64,000 nucleotides of DNA from positions 62,001-126,000 of the forward strand of contig NZ_JACEHH010000001.1 of NCBI RefSeq assembly GCF_014154935.1, given 5' to 3'. Made by a program: the position numbers and the translations under genes. Below are positions 9,132 through 17,101 of the stretch, piece after piece. Position 1 is the first letter of the stretch. Each line of letters opens with the position of its first letter. The DNA is from Stieleria mannarensis. GTDB taxonomy: Bacteria > Planctomycetota > Planctomycetia > Pirellulales > Pirellulaceae. A model generated the notes under the pieces. The model saw only the letters and a list, made by a program, of their open reading frames with translations, ran no database searches and was not told the DNA's origin.

Positions 9132-10199
9132 CTAGGCGTTGCGCCGTGCGACGACGGCGTCGCTGAGGTCTTGCAGCAGCGTGACGCTTTCGTCCCAGCC
9201 GATGCAGGCATCGGTGATGCTCAATCCCGGCACCAGATCGCCGTCGGTCAGGCTCTGTTTGCCTTCCAGCAGGTTGCTTTCGATCATCACGCCCATGATC
9301 CGCAGATCGCCGTCACTGAGCTGGCTGCACACGTCACGACAGACGTAGCGTTGCCGTTTGGTGATCTTGCGACTGTTGGCATGGCTGCAATCGATCATGA
9401 TCCGCGCCGGCAGACCGGCTTGGGTCAACAACGCGGAGGCCTCGTCGACGCTGGCGGCGTCGTAATTGGTGTGGATGCCGCCACGCATGATGATGTGACA
9501 GTCGCGGTTGCCGGCGGTCGCGAAAATGGCCGACGTGCCCTCTTTGGTCACCGACAGGAAGTGGTGCGGTTGTCGGGCGCTGCAAATCGCATCGACCGCG
9601 ATCTGGACGTTGCCCGAGGTGCCGTTTTTGAACCCGACCGGGCAGGACAGGCCGCTTGCGAGTTCGCGGTGCCCCTGGCTTTCGGTCGTGCGGGCACCGA
9701 TCGCTCCCCAGCCCACCAGGTCGGCCACGTACTGCGGGCTGATCAGGTCCAGGAATTCGGTTCCGGTCGGCAGCCCCATCGCATTGATGTCACGCAACAG
9801 CCCCCGCGCGGTCCGCAGCCCGCGATTGATCTCGAAACTGTCGTCCAGCCCCGGGTCGTTGATCAGCCCTTTCCAGCCGACCGTGGTGCGTGGTTTTTCA
9901 AAGTACACCCGCATCACGATCAGCAACTGTTCCTCGTGCTTTTGCTGTTCGACGGCCAGACGTCGCGCATATTCCAGTGCCGCGTCGGGATCGTGGATCG
10001 AGCAGGGGCCGATCACGACCACCAAGCGGTCGTCTTGTTCGGCCAGGATCCGCTGGATGCCGGTTCGGGCATTGAACACCGTTTCGGCGATGTTTTCGTC
10101 CGCCGGGATTTCCTGCATCAATTCTTGCGGCGGCATTAATTGCTTGATCGCGCCGATTCGTAAATCGTCAACGGCGAACGATTGGGTGTGTTGTGTCAT
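9132..10199 (-). CDS. aroG: 3-deoxy-7-phosphoheptulonate synthase (DAHP synthase, class I AroG type)
   Basis: Catalyses condensation of phosphoenolpyruvate and erythrose 4-phosphate, the first step of the shikimate pathway, in the cytoplasm. At 355 residues it matches E. coli AroG/F/H (about 350). Visible family motifs are VVIGPCSIHD (metal-binding Cys), MRVYFEKPRTTVGWKG, GARTTESQ-HRELASGLS-PVGFKNGT, the metal-binding histidine in IMRGG and IDCSHANS. The N-terminal segment with KQLMPPQ is the regulatory region of feedback-sensitive isozymes; which aromatic amino acid inhibits it cannot be read. It is apparently monocistronic, flanked on both sides by family A repeats. Confidence 0.95.
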   Translation of the reverse strand: MTQHTQSFAVDDLRIGAIKQLMPPQELMQEIPADENIAETVFNARTGIQRILAEQDDRLVVVIGPCSIHDPDAALEYARRLAVEQQKHEEQLLIVMRVYFEKPRTTVGWKGLINDPGLDDSFEINRGLRTARGLLRDINAMGLPTGTEFLDLISPQYVADLVGWGAIGARTTESQGHRELASGLSCPVGFKNGTSGNVQIAVDAICSARQPHHFLSVTKEGTSAIFATAGNRDCHIIMRGGIHTNYDAASVDEASALLTQAGLPARIMIDCSHANSRKITKRQRYVCRDVCSQLSDGDLRIMGVMIESNLLEGKQSLTDGDLVPGLSITDACIGWDESVTLLQDLSDAVVARRNA

Positions 10200-10571
10200 C
10201 GAGCGGTTTGAGGGGGGGAATTCAGGGTTGTCGCTTACGAATCCAATTGTCGGTCACAACCATTGACCATAATTAAAAACATTGGGTTCGGTAGGGACAA
10301 ATCGGCCGCCGGACCATTGGGCGATGCCCCGATCGAAGGGGCCCGATCGAAGGAGAACTCGACGAGGGATCGGAGTCGACCTGGCGGAAGAATTGCACCC
10401 CAAGCCGCCGGACCCGTCAACCCCCGGCGCAGGTGCCTTTGCGTCGGCTGATCTCCGTGCGGTCTCGGCCCAGCTGGACTGCTCGACCGCGACGTCGCTA
10501 CGCTCGCCAGAGCGTGGTCCCCCCCGGGATCCACCTTCTGGCGAAGGTAGCGACGTTTGCACGACGATCCA
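10200..10571. other. Intergenic region upstream of DAHP synthase, no gene seen
   Basis: 372 bp between the DAHP synthase start and the stop of the coiled-coil protein, both on the minus strand. The left part should hold the DAHP synthase promoter; no clear consensus was recognised. The right part carries a family A repeat (10493-10555). Short open frames here have no recognisable features. Confidence 0.5.
10493..10555. repeat. Two-hairpin intergenic repeat (family A), copy 2
   Basis: Outer arms CGTCGCTAC and GTAGCGACG are perfectly complementary although both differ from the GTAGCTAC version in copies 1 and 3, i.e. a compensated base pair. Inner hairpins are CGCTC-GCCA-GAGCG and CCTTC-TGGC-GAAGG. 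It begins 16 bp beyond the stop of the minus-strand gene ending at 10572. Confidence 0.85.
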
Positions 10572-11066
10572 CTACCAGATGTTGCCCGCGCCGGGGTCGT
10601 ACGACTCGGCGTCGATGTAGTCGGTTTCAATCTCGTCGGCTTGGAGCTTTCCAAAAAGTTTCAGGTCCGAATCGACTTGAACGATTCCGGCGTCGATCGC
10701 CAACGCGTCGGTGCTGATCGCGATCGCTTCGAAGTTGATGCTCAGCGTGGCGTCGGAGAACGTGAACACCTGTTCGAACGCGGCCACGCGGTCGGAGACC
10801 GCTTCGGTGTCGCTGGTCAACATTTCGATCGCGTTGGCCTGGTCGGTCAATTGTTGCCGCAGGGTTTCGATTTGGGATTGCTGTTGCGCGACGAGCTCGG
10901 TCAGTGCGGCAACTTTCTGCTCCAGCGTGGGCGCGGGTGGTAGCTTGGACTCCACCGTCGGAACCTTCGTTCCCACCGATTCCAGCCGACGGATCGGTTC
11001 CGCAGCCGGAGCGGTCATGGCAGCAAACGCGAGCAGTAGGAGTGTGAGAAGGGGGCGTCGTTTCAT
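10572..11066 (-). CDS. Secreted coiled-coil protein of unknown function
   Basis: 164 residues from the ATG at 11066. The N-terminus MKRRPLLTLLLLAFAAMTAPA is a clear Sec signal peptide with cleavage after the APA/AEP region. A proline-containing linker follows, then a run of heptads (about 48-100, LEQKVAALTELVAQQQSQIE and onward) expected to form a coiled coil. The C-terminal part is acidic and rich in short beta-like repeats. The frame is open upstream to 11324, but that extension lacks protein-like composition. No family was recognised. It could be a trimerising stalk or murein-associated structural protein. Confidence 0.7.
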   Translation of the reverse strand: MKRRPLLTLLLLAFAAMTAPAAEPIRRLESVGTKVPTVESKLPPAPTLEQKVAALTELVAQQQSQIETLRQQLTDQANAIEMLTSDTEAVSDRVAAFEQVFTFSDATLSINFEAIAISTDALAIDAGIVQVDSDLKLFGKLQADEIETDYIDAESYDPGAGNIW

Positions 11067-11360
11067 CGGATCGGATAGGTTGTGGTGGAGAGGGATGTGG
11101 AGAGGGATCACGCGGCGGGCATTCGCTGCCATGGATCCGAGCGGACGTTGGTCGCTGACGTTACCGGCAAATCCGGCGTTTTCTGTAAACCGGCCCGCCG
11201 CAGGTTGGGGGCAAGTTGACGGGGGGGAGTGCTGGCCGCCTCTAGTGCAGCTTAGTGCGTCTCTGGGAGACGTTGTTGGCGGCAAACCTTGACGGGGACG
11301 ACTCAGGCGACAAGGCTCACCCAACCACTTCGTCCTTTGACGCGAATCGGCCGGCGTTTC

Positions 11361-12425
11361 ATGAATGGGTCCACCTCGATCAACAAGATGCGACTGGGCA
11401 TGGCTGTCCTGGCCGGCACCTGCATGATCGCGGTGACCGGCTATGTGATCGCCGGGTGGTCGCTATTGGACGCGGTGTACATGGTGGCGATCACCATCTT
11501 TGGCGTCGGTTACGGCGAAGTCCGTCCGGTCGTTGATCCGGGTTTGAAACTGTTTACGCTGGCGGTCGTGGTGGCCGGCTGCAGTAGCGGCATCTATGTC
11601 TTGGGCGGGTTCGTCCAAATGATTGCCGAGGGCGAGATCCAACGTGCTTTGGGAGCGAGACGAATGAGCCGTGGTATCGAACAGACGCAGGATCATGCCA
11701 TCATCTGTGGATACGGACGTGTCGGACGCAGTCTGGTCGCCGAGCTGCGTGAGGCCGGGATCGATCTGGTCGTCGTCGACCGTGACAGCGAGCGGCTGGC
11801 CGAAGCGGAACGGGCCGGCATCCTGGTCGTCTCCGGTGATGCATCGGAGGAAGACATTTTGCGACGCGCGGGGATCAGCCGTGCCAGCGTGCTCGCCTCG
11901 GTGCTGCCCGGTGACGCGGAAAACGTGTTCGTCACGTTGACCGCGCGCGAGCTGAACGAAACGATCCAGATCATCGCGCGTGGGGAATCCGAAGCGACCG
12001 AACGCAAGTTGATCCGCAGCGGTGCCGATCGGGTCGTCCTGCCGACGATGATCGGGGCTTCGAAAATCGCACAGCTGATCGCCTGCCCGACGGTCGAGAC
12101 GCTCGTCAGCGACGCCAAAGCGTTTTCGCGGATGAACCAGGACCTGGAAGCCTTCGGGTTGGGGATGATGGAAATCCCGATCGGGACCCGGTCGGCGTTG
12201 GTCGGCTGCACCATCAAAGACATCGAGCTGACCGGCGATGGCGGGAACGTCGTCGTCGCCATCAATCGTGCCGAAGGCGAAGTGATCCGCAATCCGAAAA
12301 TGGAAGACGTCGTCGGCGCCGGCGACCGGTTGATCGTGCTGTCGCACAAAGAAGATCTTCCCGCCGTCACCCGTCGCGCCGCTCAGAAAACCGAGCAGAT
12401 GTCCTATCGCGGCACCAAATACTGA
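11361..12425 (+). CDS. Two-TM potassium channel subunit with RCK (TrkA-N/TrkA-C) domain
   Basis: About 354 residues. TM1 (about 10-33) is followed by a pore loop whose filter reads TIFGVGYGEV, an extended relative of TVGYGD, then TM2 (about 66-92). A Rossmann RCK domain begins with ICGYGRVGRSL, and a C-terminal TrkA-C domain (about 255-335) follows, containing MEIPIGTRSALVGCTIKD. This is the MthK/Kch-type layout: ligand binding to a cytoplasmic RCK ring gates K+ flow across the inner membrane. The start was placed at ATG 11361, just before TM1; an upstream in-frame start at 11289 would add a basic leader of 24 residues. No strong ribosome-binding site helps to decide. Confidence 0.85.
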   Translation: MNGSTSINKMRLGMAVLAGTCMIAVTGYVIAGWSLLDAVYMVAITIFGVGYGEVRPVVDPGLKLFTLAVVVAGCSSGIYVLGGFVQMIAEGEIQRALGARRMSRGIEQTQDHAIICGYGRVGRSLVAELREAGIDLVVVDRDSERLAEAERAGILVVSGDASEEDILRRAGISRASVLASVLPGDAENVFVTLTARELNETIQIIARGESEATERKLIRSGADRVVLPTMIGASKIAQLIACPTVETLVSDAKAFSRMNQDLEAFGLGMMEIPIGTRSALVGCTIKDIELTGDGGNVVVAINRAEGEVIRNPKMEDVVGAGDRLIVLSHKEDLPAVTRRAAQKTEQMSYRGTKY

Positions 12426-12570
12426 AGTTGGGCTGAGCCCGCTGGGATAGGCTTCCAGCCTGTCTGATCGACCAAGGGTGATCCGCAGGCGGATCGTACT
12501 TTTGCAAGCCGGACGCGTTCCCCGCGTATTTGCTGGCGGGGCAGTTACAATCCTGGCTGTCTCATTCCCA

Positions 12571-12574
12571 GGAG
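12571..12574 (+). promoter_or_regulatory. Ribosome binding site of the Gfo/Idh/MocA gene
   Basis: GGAG lies 8 nt before ATG 12583. It supports that start over the in-frame codon at 12478, whose extension would interrupt the twin-arginine-like leader. Confidence 0.6.
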
Positions 12575-12582
12575 TAACCGTC

Positions 12583-13845
12583 ATGGATCGTCGTCAGTTT
12601 GCAATCACCGCGGCCAGCCTCTGCGCCGCCGGTGCATCCAACCCATCCGCATCCGCCCAATCCGCATCCGCCCAATCCGCATCCACCCAGTCAACACCCG
12701 AATCGTTTCCGGTCGCGGTCATCGGGCACACCGGTCGCGGCGATTACGGGCACGGCTTGGACACCGTTTGGAAACGCATTGCTGAAACCCCGATTCTTGC
12801 GGTGGCCGATGCGAATGCGAGCGGGCGAGCGAAAACGTTGAATAAACTCGGCCTGGCTGATGACGCCGGTTACGCCGGCTATCGAGAGATGTTGGCCAAG
12901 GTGTCACCGTCGATCGTTGCCGTCTGTCCACGCCATGTCGACCAGCACCGCGACATGATCCTGGCGTCGATCGAAGCGGGGGCGAAAGGCATCTACGTGG
13001 AAAAGCCCTTTGTCCGAACGCCACGGGAAGCCGACGAAGTGTTGGCCGCGTGTGCCAAGCACGGCGCGAAAGTGGCCGTGGCGCATCGCAATCGATACCA
13101 CCCGGTACTGGACGTGATCGCCGACTTGATCCGGCAGGAACAGATCGGGCGCGTGCTGGAGATCCGCGGCAGGGGCAAAGGGGACCGTCGTGGCGGCGGC
13201 GAAGACCTGTGGGTGCTCGGATCGCACGTGTTGAACATGATCACCGCGCTGGCCGGAAAGCCGCAATCGTGCTCCGCGGTCTTGATGCACGACGGTCGTC
13301 CGGTGACCAAACAGGACGTCCGGCAGGGCGCCGAGGGACTGGGACCGCTGGCGGGCGACGAACTGCACGCCCGCTTCCTGTTCGATCGCGGGCTGACCGT
13401 CTATTTCGATTCGGTCGCCAATGACGGGACGGCCAACCAGGGGTTCGGGTTACAGATCATCGGCAGCAAGGGGACGATCGCCATCTACGCCGATCGCACT
13501 CCGCTGGCCTACCTGGCCTCCGGAAATCCCTTCGAGCGTCGCGATCCGCCGCCGCGCTGGTTGCCCATCACCAGTGGCGGCGTCGATGTCCCCGAGCCGA
13601 ATCCGGAACTGATCCGTCGAGTCCAACACCACGACGTCGCCGCGGCGGATTTGATTCAGGCGATCCGAGACGATCGGGAGCCCCTGTGCAATGCCGCCGA
13701 AGCCGCCTTGACCGTCGAAATGATCTGCGGCGTTTTTGAATCACACCGCCAAAACGGAGCGGCCGTGACGTTTCCGCTGGAACAGCGGGATCATCCGTTG
13801 TTGCACCTGCCAGGTCGCGGGGTGGGCAAGGGGGATGGTGGGTGA
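12583..13845 (+). CDS. Gfo/Idh/MocA family NAD(P)-dependent oxidoreductase, exported
   Basis: 420 residues. It starts MDRRQFAITAASLCAAG, a short twin-arginine-like leader common in planctomycete paralogues. A low-complexity stretch follows, encoded by about three copies of a 15-bp repeat (GCATCCGCCCAATCC). The Rossmann part has AVIGHTGRGDYGHG (a divergent nucleotide loop), VAVCPRHVDQH and the family signature EKPF (VEKPFVRTP), then VAHRNRYHP and GSHVLNMI, which supply the catalytic Lys and His. Family members oxidise sugars or inositols with bound NAD(P). The substrate cannot be predicted. It stands alone between unrelated genes. Confidence 0.85.
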   Translation: MDRRQFAITAASLCAAGASNPSASAQSASAQSASTQSTPESFPVAVIGHTGRGDYGHGLDTVWKRIAETPILAVADANASGRAKTLNKLGLADDAGYAGYREMLAKVSPSIVAVCPRHVDQHRDMILASIEAGAKGIYVEKPFVRTPREADEVLAACAKHGAKVAVAHRNRYHPVLDVIADLIRQEQIGRVLEIRGRGKGDRRGGGEDLWVLGSHVLNMITALAGKPQSCSAVLMHDGRPVTKQDVRQGAEGLGPLAGDELHARFLFDRGLTVYFDSVANDGTANQGFGLQIIGSKGTIAIYADRTPLAYLASGNPFERRDPPPRWLPITSGGVDVPEPNPELIRRVQHHDVAAADLIQAIRDDREPLCNAAEAALTVEMICGVFESHRQNGAAVTFPLEQRDHPLLHLPGRGVGKGDGG

Positions 13846-13887
13846 CGGTGGGGCCGCTCGCTGACACTTCCCGCTGGCATCGGTTGT

Positions 13888-14520
13888 GAATGCCAGCCCG
13901 TTGCGTGAGCGAGGGGCGGGCGCTGGACGCGAAACACGTTAGGCCACTAGAGCGGCCGTGTTCCGGTTCGTTATTCTGTACCGATGGCAAACAAAAGAGC
14001 AAGCGGAAGCGGCCATCGCGGCGGCGACAGCGACCGGTCAGCACGGCTGCACAAGTGGAGCAGTTTGAAAAACGGGCGGTGCGGATGAAGCCGTTGGTCG
14101 CCGCCGGCGAGTCGGCCGAGGACGCGGCCGTTTTTGATGACGCCGCCCTCAAGACACTGGCAAAGGAATTGGCCGCCGAAGCAACCGCGGTGCGGAAATC
14201 GCGTCATAACGACCCACGGGTTCGCGCCACGCGTTGGAAATGGTGCATCTTGGAGGCCATGCGATTGTGCCGCCGCAAGGCTTGGTTGGGACAGGTCACC
14301 GAGCAGCTCGATCAAGCCGAGTCCTGTTGGCCGAGTTGGTTGCCCAAAACGTGGTTGAGTGACCTGCGCGCGGCGGTTTTGCTGCGGCAAGGTGACGTCG
14401 AGCAATTTCAACAACAGCGAGCCGACGCGCGGGCGGGGCTGGGTGAGGCGAGCGGGGCCGACGCCGACCTGGCCGACGCCGTCATGATGCTCGGCGCGGC
14501 CCAGCGAATGCGAGTGTCCA
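13888..14520 (+). pseudogene. Remnant of an unidentified gene upstream of the Hsp70 relic
   Basis: A frame is open from 13890 to 14699, but only the stretch up to about 14520 looks like protein: an alanine-rich helical region with EQFEKRAVRMKPLVAAGES, then RATRWKWCILEAMRL and DLRAAVLLRQGDVEQF. The N-terminal 50 codons begin in generic-looking sequence and are arginine-rich. The 3' end is out of frame with the Hsp70 fragment it runs into. No domain was identified; a TPR-like helical repeat is possible. I read it as the 5' part of a gene whose end was removed by the same deletion that truncated the Hsp70 gene. It could instead be an intact small gene ending at 14699. Confidence 0.45.
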
Positions 14521-15318
14521 GCGCCGGAGATCAGTGCGATCATCCTCCGCCGCCTCAAGGATCATGCGGCGATGACGCTCGGGGTTCCGGTCGAACGCGC
14601 GGTGATCACCGTTCCCGCGTTTTTCGACGAAAACCAGCGTCAAGCGACACGCCATGCCGGGGAACTGGCGGGGCTCCGGGTGGAACGGATCATCAATGAA
14701 CCGACCGCGGCGACGCTGGCCTATCATGTCCATGAAGATCGCACGATCAACGTCGTGGTCTACGATTTCGGGGGCGGCACCTTCGACGTTTCCATCGCCC
14801 GAATGGAATCCGGCGTGATCGAAGTGATCAGCATTCGAGGCGACACCACTCTCGGCGGCGACGATCTAGATCGCGCGTTGATGAATCACGTCGCCGACCT
14901 CTTCCAATCGGAACACGACATCGACTTGCGCGAGGACACGTCAACGCGGTGGCGATTGCTGCACGCGTGTGAGTCTGCCAAGCGTGTGTTGTCGACCGAG
15001 GAAACGGTCACCCTGTCCGAAGAATTCATTGCCGAAAAAGACGGCCATCCACTGCACCTGTCCTTGGCCGTTTCACGTGCCGAGTACGAAGCATTGATCG
15101 ATGACTCGGAGGCAAAGCCCACTTGGCGACCACGCCAGCGTGTCGATGCCCCCCAAGGCGTCGCAGACCCGAACGCGACGTCGCGAGATGGGGCGTCAAA
15201 AGAATTGGCCTTGATTGCCAAGGCGATCCGAGTGGCAGATTCGGCCGGTGAAGACGATGCCGCGATTGATGCCGTGGTGCAAGAGATCGAGGATGTGATC
15301 TTTTATGTCGAACAGTGA
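14490..15318 (+). pseudogene. Hsp70/DnaK-like gene, truncated at the 5' end and internally deleted
   Basis: Homology to DnaK begins abruptly at ISAIILRRLKDHA (about 14532) and continues through VITVPAFFDENQRQATR, INEPTAATLAY, VYDFGGGTFDVSI and DTTLGGDDLD, i.e. the middle of the ATPase domain. The first 120 residues or so, including the phosphate-1 loop (GIDLGTTNS), are absent; a TGA in this frame lies near 14485. After LSRAEY-type sequence (LAVSRAEYEALIDD) the substrate-binding domain is missing and the frame jumps to a short acidic C-terminus ending DVIFYVEQ. An ATG at 14572 could initiate a 248-residue product, but it could not bind or hydrolyse ATP normally. This is a decaying chaperone gene. 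Confidence 0.75.
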
Positions 15319-15553
15319 CTTTCGTTGCCCCGCTTGCAGGGCCAAGCAACCCTTGCAACCGGTTTGTCGTCGCTGTGAAGCCGATTTGCAACTGCTGGTT
15401 CGCGCCATCGAACATTCCGCAGCGCTGGCGGCCCGGTATGAACAAGCCCGTTTTCGATCCGACCCTCACGCAATGGACTCGGCGGCTCGGCTAATCGCTT
15501 TGCTCGATCCCAAGCAATTGGCGGCGCTGCGTTGCGATGCCGACCAAGCGTAA
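15305..15553 (+). CDS. Small zinc-ribbon protein downstream of the Hsp70 relic
   Basis: 82 residues. An N-terminal four-cysteine zinc knuckle (CPACRAKQPLQPVCRRC, residues 8-24) is followed by a helical segment rich in Ala, Arg and Leu that resembles a TPR-like repeat. The start overlaps the last 14 bp of the Hsp70-like frame, so it was probably translated as part of that operon. It may itself be shortened, since the helical part stops after one repeat unit. Function unknown; an accessory to the chaperone is inferred from position only. Confidence 0.55.
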   Translation: MSNSDFRCPACRAKQPLQPVCRRCEADLQLLVRAIEHSAALAARYEQARFRSDPHAMDSAARLIALLDPKQLAALRCDADQA

Positions 15554-15587
15554 AAACACTGTATGCGGGGATCACGGTGTGCGGGGA

Positions 15588-16844
15588 TCACGGTGTGCGG
15601 GGGCTTTCGCCGGCCGCAACCTTTGCCTCTTCGACGTGATAGAAACGCTTGCAGTTGGTGCAGAACAGGTACCAGGCGAAATGGTACGCCGCGTTCGCCT
15701 TATGCTTTTTCGGGATCCGTTTCTCAAGCGGGTGTCCGCAGGCCCGGCAGGGATCGCCCGACTGCTTGGGCTTGCCGACCGAGGTCGCCGTGGCGCCCGG
15801 CCGCAAGGTACCGTTCGGCGTCGCAGTGGCGTTGGAGGGGGCAGTGGCGTTCGGTTTGGGCGCGGCGTTCGGTTTGGGCGCGGCGGCTCGGGCGGTGGCC
15901 GCGACGGCCTTGCTTTTCCGTTGGTTGACTTGGGATCGAAACCCATCGTCGACCGCCAGTGAGGTCGCTTGTCGTGCTTCGCCGGCCAACTGATCACAGC
16001 GGTGGTTGTCTTGGATCCCCGAATGACCCTTGATCCAGATCACTTCGATGTCGTGCTTGAGGTATTGATCGAGAAACCGTTCCCACAGATCGACCGCACG
16101 CGAACGTTTTCCTTTCCATTTCGTCGACGCCCGGCGGAACAGCAACCCGGTGTTGACGGTGTCGACCAGGTAGCGTGAATCGCTGTGCAGGCGAACGCGA
16201 CAGGGACGCTTGAGCGCTTCGAGCCCGACGACGGCGGCCATCAATTCCATCCGTTCGACGGTCGTTTGCTGAAATCCGCCGCTGAGTTCTTTGTGATGGT
16301 CGCCGAACCGCAGCACGACGCCATAGCCTCCCTTGCCGCCCTCCCTTTCCGCACCGCCGTCGGTAAAGATCGACACACGGCCGGTCGGATCGCTGTCGTT
16401 GTTTGGGGGCAGGTAGATGAGTTCCAGTTCGGGAGACCGTGCGAAGGAGTACAACAATTCGCGACGGATCTCGGTCGCATCCATTCCGCGGCCGACTTCA
16501 AAAGGCAAAAACGCCAACGAATGAAGTCCACGCCGCAGCGTTTCGTCCAGAATGGCCTTGGAGAGCGTCTTGAAATCTCGGGTCCGCAGTTCGCTGTTGG
16601 GATGGACTCGCGAGGGGGCCAGGAACACGGCCGTGGAACGCTCGGTCGTCGGCGGCAGGACCAAGACTTCGCCGGGACGAATGTCGCCGGAATCGAACAA
16701 CTGCTCGTAGGCCGGCACCACATCCGCGAATGCCGCCCAGCAGCGACGCATCGCCTCGGTCGGTTCCCCGGCGATGCAGTGGATGTCCACGACCAACGCG
16801 TCCGTCGGCAGTTGCGTCAATGCAGTGCTAGAAAATCGGAGCAT
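15588..16844 (-). CDS. Macro-like domain / RNase H type 1 / C-terminal zinc-ribbon fusion protein
   Basis: 418 residues from ATG 16844; upstream in-frame codons to 17006 look non-coding. Residues about 1-148 resemble a degenerate macro domain (DALVVDIHCIAGEP, PGEVLVLPP, LHSLAFLPFEVGRGMD) without the usual glycine-rich ADP-ribose loop. Residues about 155-292 are an RNase HI domain with the acidic set Asp162 (IFTDGGA), Glu200 (VERMELMAA), Asp222 (HSDSRYLVDTV) and Asp284 (IKGHSGIQDNHRCDQLA), so RNA/DNA-hybrid cleavage is likely. An Ala/Pro/Asn-rich linker (about 305-360) leads to a CxxC...CxxC ribbon (CRACG, CTNCKRFYH). Stand-alone RNases HI are about 155 aa. The combination suggests RNA or R-loop repair, possibly linked to ADP-ribose chemistry; that is inference. 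Confidence 0.8.
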   Translation of the reverse strand: MLRFSSTALTQLPTDALVVDIHCIAGEPTEAMRRCWAAFADVVPAYEQLFDSGDIRPGEVLVLPPTTERSTAVFLAPSRVHPNSELRTRDFKTLSKAILDETLRRGLHSLAFLPFEVGRGMDATEIRRELLYSFARSPELELIYLPPNNDSDPTGRVSIFTDGGAEREGGKGGYGVVLRFGDHHKELSGGFQQTTVERMELMAAVVGLEALKRPCRVRLHSDSRYLVDTVNTGLLFRRASTKWKGKRSRAVDLWERFLDQYLKHDIEVIWIKGHSGIQDNHRCDQLAGEARQATSLAVDDGFRSQVNQRKSKAVAATARAAAPKPNAAPKPNATAPSNATATPNGTLRPGATATSVGKPKQSGDPCRACGHPLEKRIPKKHKANAAYHFAWYLFCTNCKRFYHVEEAKVAAGESPRTP

Positions 16845-17101
16845 CAGCGAGCGGGCGACGTCGGCAACAAAGTGATCGAACAAGAGAAGAGACCCGTATT
16901 GTTCGGCACCGGCGAGGCGATGTCCAGGCGGATCGGTTTTGCAAGGCTGCGGATGTGACAGAAAGTTCCGCGATCGAGGTGCCCCAATCCGTGAGCCCCT
17001 ATCCATGAGCCCCGTTCTGCATGGTTCGCTCGCCGCCGCGGTTCTGGTTATGTTGTAGCGTCCAAAGCCGTGGGAAATGAATCACGACCTCCGAAGCGAC
17101 C

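Noticed and set aside
9030-10139. 369-codon plus-strand frame opposite DAHP synthase
   Set aside because: Antisense shadow; the minus strand carries all AroG motifs.
15571-15605. Short GGGGATCACGGTGTGC direct repeats at the end of the RNase H gene
   Set aside because: Two to three 16-bp copies only; explained by local slippage at a gene end and not by a CRISPR or regulatory array.
16845-17006. N-terminal extension of the RNase H fusion
   Set aside because: Polar, Arg/Pro-rich sequence unlike a domain start; ATG 16844 immediately precedes the macro-like domain.
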